This document shows, in pieces, positions 33,147 to 43,144 of a DNA stretch of 64,000 bases; within the stretch, counting starts at the first letter, position 1, and each line of letters starts with the position of its first letter. Below the pieces are notes generated by a model. That model did not search any database, was not told where the DNA came from, and saw nothing but the letters and a program-made list of their open reading frames with translations. The stretch lies in assembly GCA_013289665.1 (NCBI GenBank), contig JABCZN010000019.1:1-64000 (forward strand), given 5' to 3'. This stretch comes from Acidobacteriota bacterium. Lineage in GTDB: Bacteria > Acidobacteriota > Terriglobia > Acidiferrales > UBA7541. The translations under genes were made by a program, and so were the position numbers.

Positions 33147-34292
33147 TTATTGTTGGGGTGGTTGGTCGGTGCTGCCTGGTTGGGATTGTTGAGGCGCGTC
33201 CGCGGGTGGATCGGATTGCTGCGGCGCGGGAGCGGACTGGCTTGGGTAGGAAGATTTTCTGGGGAAGTAGGTGACGTTGACAGGATCGTGCAGTGTGAAA
33301 TCGAGGCGAGTTTCGGACGCGATTTTCACCTTTTGGCCGTGAGTGAGGGCCTGAACAGCGGTGCCGGTGCCCGCGCCCGCGCCTGCACCGATGGCGGCGC
33401 CTTTGCCGCCTCCGGCGAGGCCGCCGATGATGGCGCCAAGCACGGCGCCTCCACCGATGACTTCGGCGGAACGCTTGCCGCGGGAGCCGCCCTTTTCCTG
33501 CACATCGCTGCTGGCGATCTGATAGCTCCTGCCCTGATAGGTGAAGCTGTCGAGCGAAACGGTGAGTTCGCTGCGACCTTTGAATTTTCCGGCGGAGCTG
33601 GCGTCAATGAGCTTGAGATTTACGTTGAGACCTTTGGGGATGACGACGCGATCGCCGACGACAACGGGCGCGTCCAGAGAAGCGCGAAAGGACTGGCCGG
33701 TGCGATTGACGCTGGAGTCGATGGAATCGATGGTGCGCACGGTGACGATGGTGCCTTCCGGAATCGTGACGGTGATGGGCTGCGGCGGAGGTGGTGGAGG
33801 AGGCGGCGCGGGGGCGGACGGTTTTTCTGGCGCTGGATCATGAAGAGGCCCCGGACTGGGCGCCGAATCCTGAGCGGGCGCGGGGGCTGGAGCCGGTGCC
33901 GGAGCGGGCGCGGGTGCAGCAGGCTTGCCGGGAGTTCGTGCGGGCTTCGCGGGCCGCGCTGGCCTCAGAGGGCGCGCCGGAGGAGCGAGGTTTTCCGCCG
34001 TGGTCGCCGCCGGCGGAGCCATCGTGGTTTGATCAACGACGGTTTTCACGCCGGGCGTAGTGGCGGCGATGTGTTGCGCAGCAAAGCGGGCCGCGTCATC
34101 GGGCACCTGGCCGGACAGAGTGACGATGCCGTCCTTGGCCGTGACGTCAACGGAGGCGGATTTCAGAAGCGGCTCGGAGTACAGCTTGGCTTTGATGCTG
34201 GTAGCGACGGCGTCGTCGCTGGGCTTGTTGCAAGCGAAAGCAAAGAGCAGTGAAAGAGAAAAAGTGAAGAGAGCTAACTTTCGGCGAAGCAT
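33147..34292 (-). CDS. BON-domain, glycine-zipper lipoprotein
   Basis: 381 residues. Signal with lipobox AFAC (C21), then a BON domain (about 25-95, with VDVTAKDGIVTLSGQV), a proline/alanine-rich linker (about 100-190), a beta-rich domain (about 192-285, TIPEGTIVTVRTIDSIDSS and GDRVVIPKGLNVNLKL), and a glycine zipper (GGGAVLGAIIGGLAGGGKG) that may insert into membrane. ATG 34292 has GGAGG 5 bases upstream; the longer reading to 34472 is not supported. Its beta-rich domain resembles that in the protein at 50999. Predicted outer-membrane lipoprotein of the cell envelope. Confidence 0.82.
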   Translation of the reverse strand: MLRRKLALFTFSLSLLFAFACNKPSDDAVATSIKAKLYSEPLLKSASVDVTAKDGIVTLSGQVPDDAARFAAQHIAATTPGVKTVVDQTTMAPPAATTAENLAPPARPLRPARPAKPARTPGKPAAPAPAPAPAPAPAPAQDSAPSPGPLHDPAPEKPSAPAPPPPPPPPQPITVTIPEGTIVTVRTIDSIDSSVNRTGQSFRASLDAPVVVGDRVVIPKGLNVNLKLIDASSAGKFKGRSELTVSLDSFTYQGRSYQIASSDVQEKGGSRGKRSAEVIGGGAVLGAIIGGLAGGGKGAAIGAGAGAGTGTAVQALTHGQKVKIASETRLDFTLHDPVNVTYFPRKSSYPSQSAPAPQQSDPPADAPQQSQPGSTDQPPQQ

Positions 34293-35203
34293 AGTGCCTC
34301 CGTTATTTTTGAGACGCAAGACCGGGGACAATTGGTTGCGCGCTTCTACCGGGACTCTGGCAAATGTGCCTGTGGGACCTTTGATGCGCCCGGCGTCCAA
34401 TTGTTCCAGCAAATCTAACGCGGAGTGAAGAAGGAACGCAAACCGAGGAAGCGCGTTAACGGGATCACGCAATTTGGGTAGTTGAAAGGCGGTGATGCCA
34501 TCCGGACGCTCTACGATTCATGCTCCGCCTACTGCCAACGCTCTTTCTCGGGAAGCACCGGGCGTCACATGCTCGGTGTCGAACGCCTGAAAATGAGCAG
34601 AGCGCCTTGCCTAAGCCGAGTCTTTCTGGTGACTGGGATCAAGGGCTTAGATCGACCGAAAGCCTAGCGTTCCGAGTCCAGGAAGGCGAAGCTCATGGGG
34701 AACCTCACTCTCCCGCCCCTCTCCGGAGGGTCGGGCTGCTCACAGAAATCGATTTCAAAAGGTACCGGGGCAAAGATCCGACCGCCCGAAAAATACCGCC
34801 GGGGGCGGCGAGTCGACTGGAGAGAAATGGTGGAGCTGAGCCATGGCAGACGGATGGATTTTCGGCAGAAGATCTCCGCAATTTCGGAGGGGATACGGAT
34901 AAACATAGAGAAACTACTCGACAGGCCACAAGGTCAGCTGGAAGCGATTTGCAATACATTGAAAAAAAGGTAGTTATCTTGGAAACAGGAATTGAAAAGA
35001 AATCGCGAATGGAAAATTGATTGCACTTCCTCCCGCCAGCACATTGTGTCGCCGGTGATTTCTCAGCGGGTGGGAAATGACTCCAAGCGGCAGGAAATTC
35101 TTCTAAAACTCAGTTGAGCAGCTCGAAACCGAACTGAAGATGGATCCGCCCATATTCAGCAGTCGGGCCACGAGAAGGATCCTAGTTGTTTCAAGGAGGA
35201 AGC
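34293..35203. other. intergenic region without a convincing gene
   Basis: 911 bases. Forward reading frames of 166 and 92 codons exist at 34520-35020 and 34695-34973, but neither has a good start, known motif or ordinary composition. I see no repeat, tRNA or terminator here. It must contain the promoter of the TonB receptor gene. Its nature is open: a decayed gene, a long leader or a small RNA. Confidence 0.45.
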
Positions 35204-38200
35204 ATGGACTTCCGCAGGATGACAAGGGTGTATTGGGTGATTTGGGCGGCAATGGCGCTGCTAGCCGTGCTTGGTTGGCCTCTAACGTCTCACGCTCAAA
35301 ATGCTACCATCAGTGGGAGCGTAACGGATCCCAGCCACTCTCCCGTTACCTCCGTTGCCGTAACCGCCCGCAATACGGAAACCAATTCTGTGCATTCTGA
35401 CGTCACCAATGAAGACGGCATCTACCGGCTCGTCGAACTTCCCGCAGGTACGTATGTCCTCACGTTTGAAAAGTCGGGTTTCAAGGTGGCCAAGTTTGCC
35501 GGAGTCGCGCTGACTGTCGGCCAAATCTTGACCGTGGATGCGAGTCTGGAGATCGGTTCCGTCTCGGCGACCGTGGAGGTCGAAGCTTCCATTGTGCCTC
35601 CGATCGAACTTGAGAATGCTCAGATCAGCAACTTGGTAGACGCAAAGAGAATCACCGAGCTACCGCTCCTCGTGCGCGACCCTTACTCTCTGGTCCTCCT
35701 GAGCCCCGGCGTGGTCCAGAGCAACAGCAGTCTCGGTGGTTTCTCCGTGAACGGGCAAAGCGAGCGCAGCAACAATTTCCTGCTCGATGGAGTGGATAAC
35801 AACGACACCGAGGTTCCGGGCATCCCGAGCGGCTTGAATGCCCTGAACCCTGACTCGACGCAAGAATTCCGTGTCATCACCAACAATTTCCTGCCGGAGT
35901 ATGGCCGCAGTTACGGAGCGGTAGTCGAAGCCATTACCAAGAGTGGTACCAACCAGATTCACGGCACCGCTTACGAATTTGGCCGCTATAACGCCCTGGG
36001 CGCTCGCGACTTTTTCAATCCCGCGACGGGACCCAACGGCGGCCCACAAAATCCTTACATCCGCAATGACTTTGGGGCATCAGCCGGCGGTCCCATCAGG
36101 AAGGACAAAACTTTCTGGTTCGGGAATTATGAAGGTCAGCGGTATGTGACCAGCGTTACCAACTTCAGCACTGTGCCTACAGCCGCTTTTAAAACGGGAA
36201 AATTCACCATTACTCAAGACCAGAACGGAAACCCGATCACTCCCGTCAATGTGGATGTCAGTCAGCCGAATTCATCAAACAACGCTCAGGGGCTGCCGCT
36301 CGACCCCAATATTCAGAAGATTCTGGCCTTATATCCGAATCCCAACGGGCCGCCCGTAAACGATATCAGCGGAACTCTGTTTTTTCCGAGCGCGTCCCGC
36401 CAGCGCGTGGACGACTTCACGATCAAAGTGGACCATAACATCAACGCAAAGAACCTGTTGTTCGTTCGCTACTCTTTCAACCGCTTTACCGACCCCAACC
36501 CCTTCCACGACGATTTCCTGCCCGGCGGTTTGGGAGCCGTCAACACCTACCAGAGAACACAAGGCGCGGCCATCGGCCTGACCACGACCTTCCGAAGCAA
36601 TCTCGTGAATGAATTCCGATTTGGAGCCAACCGGACCAATCTCCAGTTCAACTGCACCGGAACCAGTGTTTTCGACAGCTTTGGCAACCTGGATTCGGTC
36701 GGCCGTGGGCCCGACTATCTCCTTCCCGGCATCTCTGGATTCGGCTGCCTCAACTTGGGAGATTCCGACGGACAAGCCCGATTCACCGGCACCTACCAGA
36801 CCATTGATGGCATCAGCTGGACGCGCGGCAAGCACGCTTTCAAGTTCGGAGGAGAATTCCGAGCCGTTTACTCCAACTCCTTCGACGATTTCAACACCCG
36901 TCAATCGCTGGACTTTTCGGCGTTCTCAAACTTCGGTGTCCCGGCAATTTCTACTGGCAATGCGGCCGTCGACTCCAACACCGCGATCCAGAATCAGACT
37001 CTAGGTCTGCTGGGCTTCGTCGATTCGCAGTCGGAATCCCAGTTCTTCAATTTTAAAGGCATACGGTCGGCCCAGGATATCCGTGGTTTCCGCCAGCGCG
37101 AATGGGGCGCTTATGCCCAGGACACCTGGAAACTCCTGTCGAATGTGACCCTGTCCCTTGGTCTGCGTTGGGAGTATTTCGGCGTGCCATTTGAAGTCAA
37201 CAACAACCTGTCCAACCTCTTCGCTGACCCGAGCGGACCGGCGCCGTTTACCTTTACCCGCGTCGGACCCGGCACGGGCAAGACTCTCTACGCCAATCAG
37301 TTCGACAACTTCGAGCCTCGCCTCGGCATTGCATGGGATCCCTTCAAGGACGGCAAGACGTCCGTGCGTGCGGGCTACGGTATCTTTCACGACCGCGTCT
37401 TTGGCAACCTCGTCGGAAACGCCAAGGGGAACCCGCCGTTCCAACAGTCATTCTCACAAAGCCCGTTCGCTCAGACTACGGCTCTGACGACACCGACGAC
37501 CGTGCCAACTTCTCCGGTGGTGACCGACATCGACCCCAACACGTTTGTGGGCGGCCAGATTTTCCCCACTCTTTTCGATCCGAATTTTAAGACTCCCTAC
37601 AGCCAGAACTGGAATGTCGGCATACAGCGCCAGTTGACCAGTTCGACGACCCTGGAAGTCAACTACGTCGGCGTCAAAGGTACCCGTCTTTTCCGCGTGG
37701 TGGACGGCAATCCGCCCCAGCCGGCTCTTCTCGCCAAACTGCTCGCCTTTTGTGTCCCGGGTAATGCCTTCGGATGTTCAACCAGCACTCTCACCTTCGC
37801 CAATCTTTGGCTCGGTGCGGAATTTGGCGCGCTACCCTTCGATGCCGTCAACAATAACGCCTTCGAGTCGCCCTTCTCCACTCCGGGAGCCTCACTGAAC
37901 AAGTCCATTGGCAACTCCACATATAACGGACTGCAGGTGAACCTTCAGAGGCGCATCAGCAAGGGTTTCCAGATCCAAGGTGCTTACACCTTCTCTCATT
38001 CCATTGACGACGTGAACGATCCCCTGGTTGCTGCTGCCGGGAACCGAAGCTTCCCTCGCAACTCCTTCGATCTTCGGGCGGAGCGCGGAAATTCCGATTT
38101 CGACATCCGCCATCGCGGGGTGGTCAATTTCATCTACGAACCGAATCTCGGCAAGGGCCGCGGTCATCTGAGTCAGGGTTTTGTTGGCCGCGTTCTGGAA

Positions 38201-38659
38201 GGCTGGTCGATCACCGGCGTGGTAAGCGCAGAAACGGGCCTTCCCTTCGACATCTTTGGCAATCGCGACAGCAACCACACCGGACTGTCTGCCAGGGCCA
38301 CCATCATCGGCAATCCCTCTCAACCCGCGGGCGCGGACAAGACATTTACCGGGCCGGTTCTCAGCGCATTTGAGCTGACACCTTACGATCAGCAGCCAAA
38401 CCTCGGGAAGAATGCCTTCTACGGTCCGAACCAAGTCAATGTGGACTCGTCCCTGCTAAAAGACACATCCATCACCGAACGCCTCAAATTGCAATTGCGA
38501 TTCGAGTTCTATAATCTCTTTAACCACACGCAATTCGGACAGCCCGGCAACGCCATCGCGGCTCCCGGCACTTTTGGCCTGTCTACTTCGACCGTGACCA
38601 GGCCCGACGGCACCACCAGCGCCCGGCAAATTCAGGTCGCGGCCAAATTGATCTTTTAG
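35204..38659 (+). CDS. TonB-dependent receptor, Oar-like
   Basis: 1151 residues. Signal peptide (VYWVIWAAMALLAVLGWPLTSHA|Q), a carboxypeptidase-regulatory-like beta domain (about 36-115, ISGSVTDPSHSPVTSVAVTARN), then a TonB plug (SPGVVQSNSSLGGFSVNGQS, NNFLLDGVDNNDTEVPG) and a large C-terminal barrel with many aromatic strands, e.g. GASAGGPIRKDKTFWFGNYEG. An aromatic-rich terminal strand ends in IF. Outer-membrane transport; substrate unknown, frequently a carbohydrate or peptide in this phylum. ATG 35204 is preceded by AGGAGGAA. A terminator follows, so it is monocistronic. Confidence 0.9.
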   Translation: MDFRRMTRVYWVIWAAMALLAVLGWPLTSHAQNATISGSVTDPSHSPVTSVAVTARNTETNSVHSDVTNEDGIYRLVELPAGTYVLTFEKSGFKVAKFAGVALTVGQILTVDASLEIGSVSATVEVEASIVPPIELENAQISNLVDAKRITELPLLVRDPYSLVLLSPGVVQSNSSLGGFSVNGQSERSNNFLLDGVDNNDTEVPGIPSGLNALNPDSTQEFRVITNNFLPEYGRSYGAVVEAITKSGTNQIHGTAYEFGRYNALGARDFFNPATGPNGGPQNPYIRNDFGASAGGPIRKDKTFWFGNYEGQRYVTSVTNFSTVPTAAFKTGKFTITQDQNGNPITPVNVDVSQPNSSNNAQGLPLDPNIQKILALYPNPNGPPVNDISGTLFFPSASRQRVDDFTIKVDHNINAKNLLFVRYSFNRFTDPNPFHDDFLPGGLGAVNTYQRTQGAAIGLTTTFRSNLVNEFRFGANRTNLQFNCTGTSVFDSFGNLDSVGRGPDYLLPGISGFGCLNLGDSDGQARFTGTYQTIDGISWTRGKHAFKFGGEFRAVYSNSFDDFNTRQSLDFSAFSNFGVPAISTGNAAVDSNTAIQNQTLGLLGFVDSQSESQFFNFKGIRSAQDIRGFRQREWGAYAQDTWKLLSNVTLSLGLRWEYFGVPFEVNNNLSNLFADPSGPAPFTFTRVGPGTGKTLYANQFDNFEPRLGIAWDPFKDGKTSVRAGYGIFHDRVFGNLVGNAKGNPPFQQSFSQSPFAQTTALTTPTTVPTSPVVTDIDPNTFVGGQIFPTLFDPNFKTPYSQNWNVGIQRQLTSSTTLEVNYVGVKGTRLFRVVDGNPPQPALLAKLLAFCVPGNAFGCSTSTLTFANLWLGAEFGALPFDAVNNNAFESPFSTPGASLNKSIGNSTYNGLQVNLQRRISKGFQIQGAYTFSHSIDDVNDPLVAAAGNRSFPRNSFDLRAERGNSDFDIRHRGVVNFIYEPNLGKGRGHLSQGFVGRVLEGWSITGVVSAETGLPFDIFGNRDSNHTGLSARATIIGNPSQPAGADKTFTGPVLSAFELTPYDQQPNLGKNAFYGPNQVNVDSSLLKDTSITERLKLQLRFEFYNLFNHTQFGQPGNAIAAPGTFGLSTSTVTRPDGTTSARQIQVAAKLIF

Positions 38660-38677
38660 GCAGCTCCCAATTCACAC

Positions 38678-38712
38678 AAGGCCCTGGAGTTGATCTCCCG
38701 GGCCTTTTTTTC
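38678..38712 (+). terminator. rho-independent terminator of the TonB receptor gene
   Basis: Stem AAGGCCC-t-GGAG / CTCC-c-GGGCCTT, loop TTGAT, then TTTTTTTC. It lies 19 bases after the stop codon. Confidence 0.9.
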
Positions 38713-38872
38713 TTTCCCGAACGCTACTGGAAACTGGCAGCCAACTCTCGCCAGTGGTTGGCGTTCGATTCGTGCTGTCTGGAAATTCGCTACCACGGAC
38801 AGCTTTACGTTTTCACTTCCGCCGTCACGGTTGAAAAAGCGCTCACAAGGGGAACGCAGCGCGGCGCCGGGA

Positions 38873-39556
38873 TTATTCCGAGCGGATGGCGAGGATTTGC
38901 TTGCCCTGGATTTTGATTTCCACGCCGAACGGGGGGCGAATGTCGCTGCCCTGGACAATGCCGCCGCGCATCCAGATGTCGCCGGGAAGATTGGAAGTCT
39001 TCAGAGGATCGTATAGAGTGCGGCTGCAGGGGTTGCCGACGAGGGGATGATTCGCGCGGGGGAAGCCGTAGTCGTCGTGCAACCTGCGCAGGTCGGCGAC
39101 GTATTCGAGCTGGCAGGAGCCGTACGGAGCTTTGCGGGAGAACGCCCAGTAACCCGTGGGAAGGGTTGCGGAGCCGGAGGGCAGCCGCACAATGGTCGCG
39201 GGAATATTTTCACCGGTCAGGCGATCACGCAGGAAGAAATCGGCGGAGGCCCAGGGCTTGGAAAGCTCGGAGACATTGGCCACGATCGGGTCATTTTCGG
39301 TGGCATGGGGCAGCAGGGTGGCGGGATCCGGGGGCGGGGGAGGAATTTCAAGTTGGGGAGCCTGCTCGGCGCGAGCCGGTTCGACGGGTTTCGATCGAGA
39401 TAGCCAACGGACAGCAAACAGGAGGATGATGCCAATAACCACGAGGCCGATCACCAGCGGCAGCATGGGATTCGGAGCTGGGCGGCGGGGACCGCCGACG
39501 CCCGGAATCTGGGGCATCTCTGCTTTCAAATGAGCCGGGGTTTGGTAATCTGCCAT
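38873..39556 (-). CDS. membrane protein of unknown function
   Basis: 227 residues. A cytoplasmic N-terminal segment rich in Pro, one transmembrane helix at about 32-51 (LPLVIGLVVIGIILLFAVRW), a proline-rich linker (ELPPPPP region at about 68-80), and a C-terminal domain (about 88-227) with DNDPIVANVSELSKP and QLEYVADLRRLHDDYGF. I do not recognise a family. Only one ORF in this region; the 250-base upstream spacer is shared with the divergent paralog gene at 39807. Convergent with the TonB gene. Confidence 0.7.
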   Translation of the reverse strand: MADYQTPAHLKAEMPQIPGVGGPRRPAPNPMLPLVIGLVVIGIILLFAVRWLSRSKPVEPARAEQAPQLEIPPPPPDPATLLPHATENDPIVANVSELSKPWASADFFLRDRLTGENIPATIVRLPSGSATLPTGYWAFSRKAPYGSCQLEYVADLRRLHDDYGFPRANHPLVGNPCSRTLYDPLKTSNLPGDIWMRGGIVQGSDIRPPFGVEIKIQGKQILAIRSE

Positions 39557-39806
39557 TTTCTTAGTGGGCCTTCAAGAGCCCAAGTAGCCCAGGAAGGGAG
39601 CCGGGATGGGCACAAGCCGAACAGGCCAAGACAGATTGTACTGATGAGGCGGGCAGAAGAGCAACCCAAGAGGGCAACAGCAGAGGAATGTACCGGAAAT
39701 GATACTTATATTAGTCAGATGGCGACACGAGACACGGGAAAGCTTGTTTCCTGTCCGGAGGCAGCCTAGTGTAGGAGTAAGGTTCCACTGAGGGAAATTC
39801 GCAAGA

Positions 39807-42800
39807 ATGGCTGGAGATACTCGACAGTCGGCTCGCGCGTTTGTTCGCAGCTTGAACATTCTGCTGAAATTTGCCCGCTTGTATGAATTCGGGCACGTGC
39901 GGACAATGGCCCAGTTTGAAACGGCGTGGAAAGAATTGCACGCTGCGCTGCAAGAAAGCCGCGACACAGGAGTGCTGCTCGGTGCTTCGGGGAATCAGAT
40001 CCTGCTCGACGGAGTCCCGCTCGGAGCGGCGGCGGCGGAAAAAAGTTTCGCGGTACTTCTGACTACCTCTGGAATTGCGAGCATCCACTTCGCACCCAAT
40101 CTTACTCAACCGCAATTCGCGCGATTTGTGCGCGCCTTTCCGAGCGGGAACGCCAAGCCAAGTTCACTGGCCGAACAATTGAAGACTGCGATGGCCGGCG
40201 ACCCGAGCATCCGCATCAATGAAATTCGATTCGTAGCGGAAGATGGATCGATCGCGGGAATAAAGGTTGCGGCGCAACTGACTTCCAAGGTCTTGGGGGC
40301 GCAGGGTGATAAATTCCGCGAAATTTTTGAGGACCCGCAGAAATTGCTGCAACTGATTCTGGCAGCGGAGAGCAATCGTGGAGGAAGCGGCGGGGGCGGA
40401 GGGGGACTAGGTTTTGGCCCCGGGGGCGGAGGCGGCGGCACGGGCGGCAGCGGCTCGGCAAGTTGGAGCGGCGGCACGGGCGGTACCGGAAACTTATGGG
40501 AAGCCGGAAAGCCTGGCACAGCAACTGGTAGCGGTCCGGGTGGCGGCGGAACTGGTGCCGGTGGCCCGGGCGGGGGAAGTGGAGATGGCCGCGGTGGTGG
40601 AGGTGGGACGGGCGCTGGCGGCAGCGGCGGACCGGGTGGTGGCGGTGGCGGAGTTGGTGGCAGCGGTGGGCCTGGTGGTGGGCCTGGTGGTGGACCTGGT
40701 GGCGGACCTGGTGGCGGGCCTGGTGGCGGACCCGGTGGCGGGCCTGGCGGGGGACCGGGTGGCGGTGGGTTTGGCGGTGGAGGTGGTACCGGAGGCGGAG
40801 CCGGCGGCGGGTCAGGTGCCGCGAGTGAGCCGGGTAGGTGGTTGACGGCCACGGCGATGCTGAAGGGCAGCATGGTCGGAAGCATGCCGGGAATGTCCGG
40901 TGCGGCCGGCGCGGGCGGATACGCGGTCGCCGAAGAGGATGTCCGGTCCATGATCGGACTGTTTGCGCAACTCGGGAAGGCGCGGAAGGATCCGGATTCG
41001 CGGATGGATCCGGCGGCATTTCAATCCCGGCTTTCGACGCTGCCGGTGCGGGCTCAGGTGACATTGCAGCAGGCGCTGGCGGGACTGGCGGCACAAGCGC
41101 CCAACGAAAAGCCGGACAAGCCCATGCTGTTGAAGCTGGCAGAGCACGTGGCGATCCGCTTCGCGCTGGACAGCTACGAGCGCGGCGAGTTGCGCGTGAA
41201 CGCGGTGAAGCAGCTGCTGGACCGCATGAATTCCGAGATCGAAGCGCTGCGAAAAATTCTGGGCCAGCAAGAGGAGACGATGGCCAACGCGGGCTTGCAG
41301 ATGCAGTCCTACACGGAACTGCTGGACCAGGAGTTCTGGCTGAACGTTCCGGAGGAAAACAAGAAAGAAGTCTTGACCTCGGAAGAGGCGTGGTGCGTGC
41401 CCCCGCGCAATGTGCGGGGCTTCCTCGAAGAGATGCTGCGCCGCGGAGAATTGAAAACGGTCAATGAAATCTTGTTGAAGTATGCGGCTTGCATCGGGCT
41501 GGAAGCGCCGGAAGCGCGGCGAACCACCGCGATTGGCTTGTCGGATCTTGCGGAGTTCTACGGAAGCGGCGATGGGAGCGCGTTGATCGACGTGATCCAG
41601 CGGCTCGGGAATCAGCTGGGCGTCGAGCGGGAATCGGATTTGCAGACGCTGATTGGCGCCGCGTTCGTACGCATGAGCCAGGAAGCGGGAGCCAAGAGGT
41701 TTTATCCCGCGATGCAGCAGGCGCTGGCTTCGCTCGACAGCGTCGAAACCCTGCGGCCGGGAACGACCACCAACATCCGGCAAAGGATTGGAACCGAAGA
41801 GCGGCTGCCGGAATTCATCGAAGACGCGATGCGGGCCGGACACCCGCAGGACGGGTTGCTGGACATCCTGGGACTGATGCCCAAGGCGTCGCTTCACTAC
41901 ATAACCAACCGGTTCGCCAATTGCGGTTTCCGGGAAGATTGTGAACTGCTGGGCGAGCTGGTGCGCGGACTGGGCGACGAAGCGGTGCATCGGCTGGTCG
42001 AGACGCTGCAAACAGCGCCCGCAACGGAAGCAACCGAAGTGATTGGGCTCTTGAGCCAGCTTTCGCCTCAATCCGTCGAGCAGGTTCTGCCAACCCGCCT
42101 TGCCCAGTGGCCGAGAACCTCGCATGACCGGGCGGTCAGACAGTTGTCGTCCACGCCGCCGGAGCAGCGGGCGCTGCTGCTCGTATCCATGTACGCCTCT
42201 CTCGATCCTTTGATCCGGCCACTGGCCCTGGACGAAATGGGGATGAGCGGCCGGACGGAGTCGATCCCGCTGCTGCTCGATCTGATCCGGGACGACAACA
42301 CGCCGGGATTCACGCGCATCAAGGCGATTGAAGCGGCCGGACGTTTGCGAGCGAGCGCCGCAAGCGCAATGCTGCAACTGTTCTTGGAAGCGAAACAGGT
42401 GTGGCGTTGGGCCTATCACACCGAGCTTCGAATCGCGGCGGCCCAGGCCCTGCAGAAAGTGGAACCCGCGCTGGCGATTGAAAAAATCATGGCCAGCGGA
42501 CTGGACCGGAAAGAACTGGTGCTCGAGCCGACGGACCCGGAACCGAATGTGTCGGTCACCCGGCAGCGCCGGTATGCGCGGTTGAAATTAACGAAACACG
42601 TGCCAGCCACCACCACGAATTTGCGCGAGAACATGCGTCTGACGATTGCGGAGCTGAATATGGGCGGAGGGATCGGCGCATCGGACCGGCACCTGGCGCC
42701 CGGCTCGCTGCTGGCTTTGAAGTTTGCACACGGAGTCAGGAGCATACGGGCGCAGGCCATCGTGCGCGGCGCCAGACCCCAGGCGATGGCATTTGAATTT

Positions 42801-42926
42801 GTGGACATGGAGTTGGACGAGCGTTCACGGCTGAGGAAATTACTGCTGGAATTGGGCGGCTTGCCACAACCATCGAACGTGGTGAATCGCACCAAGCGAA
42901 CCGGGCGATTGGCCCTAATGAAGTAA
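39807..42926 (+). CDS. glycine-linker helical-repeat protein with C-terminal PilZ-like domain (paralog A)
   Basis: 1039 residues, no signal peptide. Segments: N-terminal module (about 1-190; SLNILLKFARLYEFGHVRT and VLLGASGNQILLDGVPL recall a scaffold module of PilZ/HD proteins, an inference); a glycine-rich linker (about 192-341, mostly Gly, Pro, Ser, Thr); an alpha-helical middle (about 375-900, HEAT-like, e.g. TESIPLLLDLIRDDNTPGFTRIKAIEAAGRL); and a C-terminal PilZ-like domain (about 905-1030). There RQRRYAR gives the RxxxR pattern (RRYAR), but the DxSxxG element is ELNMGGG. Followed by a paralog on the same strand. Confidence 0.7.
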   Translation: MAGDTRQSARAFVRSLNILLKFARLYEFGHVRTMAQFETAWKELHAALQESRDTGVLLGASGNQILLDGVPLGAAAAEKSFAVLLTTSGIASIHFAPNLTQPQFARFVRAFPSGNAKPSSLAEQLKTAMAGDPSIRINEIRFVAEDGSIAGIKVAAQLTSKVLGAQGDKFREIFEDPQKLLQLILAAESNRGGSGGGGGGLGFGPGGGGGGTGGSGSASWSGGTGGTGNLWEAGKPGTATGSGPGGGGTGAGGPGGGSGDGRGGGGGTGAGGSGGPGGGGGGVGGSGGPGGGPGGGPGGGPGGGPGGGPGGGPGGGPGGGGFGGGGGTGGGAGGGSGAASEPGRWLTATAMLKGSMVGSMPGMSGAAGAGGYAVAEEDVRSMIGLFAQLGKARKDPDSRMDPAAFQSRLSTLPVRAQVTLQQALAGLAAQAPNEKPDKPMLLKLAEHVAIRFALDSYERGELRVNAVKQLLDRMNSEIEALRKILGQQEETMANAGLQMQSYTELLDQEFWLNVPEENKKEVLTSEEAWCVPPRNVRGFLEEMLRRGELKTVNEILLKYAACIGLEAPEARRTTAIGLSDLAEFYGSGDGSALIDVIQRLGNQLGVERESDLQTLIGAAFVRMSQEAGAKRFYPAMQQALASLDSVETLRPGTTTNIRQRIGTEERLPEFIEDAMRAGHPQDGLLDILGLMPKASLHYITNRFANCGFREDCELLGELVRGLGDEAVHRLVETLQTAPATEATEVIGLLSQLSPQSVEQVLPTRLAQWPRTSHDRAVRQLSSTPPEQRALLLVSMYASLDPLIRPLALDEMGMSGRTESIPLLLDLIRDDNTPGFTRIKAIEAAGRLRASAASAMLQLFLEAKQVWRWAYHTELRIAAAQALQKVEPALAIEKIMASGLDRKELVLEPTDPEPNVSVTRQRRYARLKLTKHVPATTTNLRENMRLTIAELNMGGGIGASDRHLAPGSLLALKFAHGVRSIRAQAIVRGARPQAMAFEFVDMELDERSRLRKLLLELGGLPQPSNVVNRTKRTGRLALMK
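40668..40768 (+). repeat. 12-bp coding repeat (Gly-Gly-Pro-Gly units)
   Basis: About eight consecutive units of GGN-GGN-CCN-GGN inside the linker of paralog A, varying only at third positions. This is a likely site of replication slippage and of length variation between strains. Confidence 0.75.
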
Positions 42927-43144
42927 ATCTCGGCAATAAATTACCGACAACGCACCTGTACTCGGAAAAAGTGGCGCCGTTCGTTCGTGCAGGGTGTCCG
43001 ACTGTCCGAATGGCGGAATGACGACCGGGTCACACGGGACCTCTGTACCATTGTGGGGACAGTGCAAGAGTTCTACGGTACTAGTGAGAAAGTCCCAGCG
43101 GAGTGGCTCGAAGGTCAGTGGGCCACGGAGCGTCACAGAGCGGA

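Noticed and set aside
34520..35020. 166-codon frame upstream of the TonB receptor
   Set aside because: No good start, composition unlike neighbours, overlapping frames are equally open in parts.
40106..40951. proline-rich 281-codon frame opposite the glycine linker
   Set aside because: GGN codons read on the other strand as NCC, giving poly-Pro; this is a trivial consequence of the repeat.
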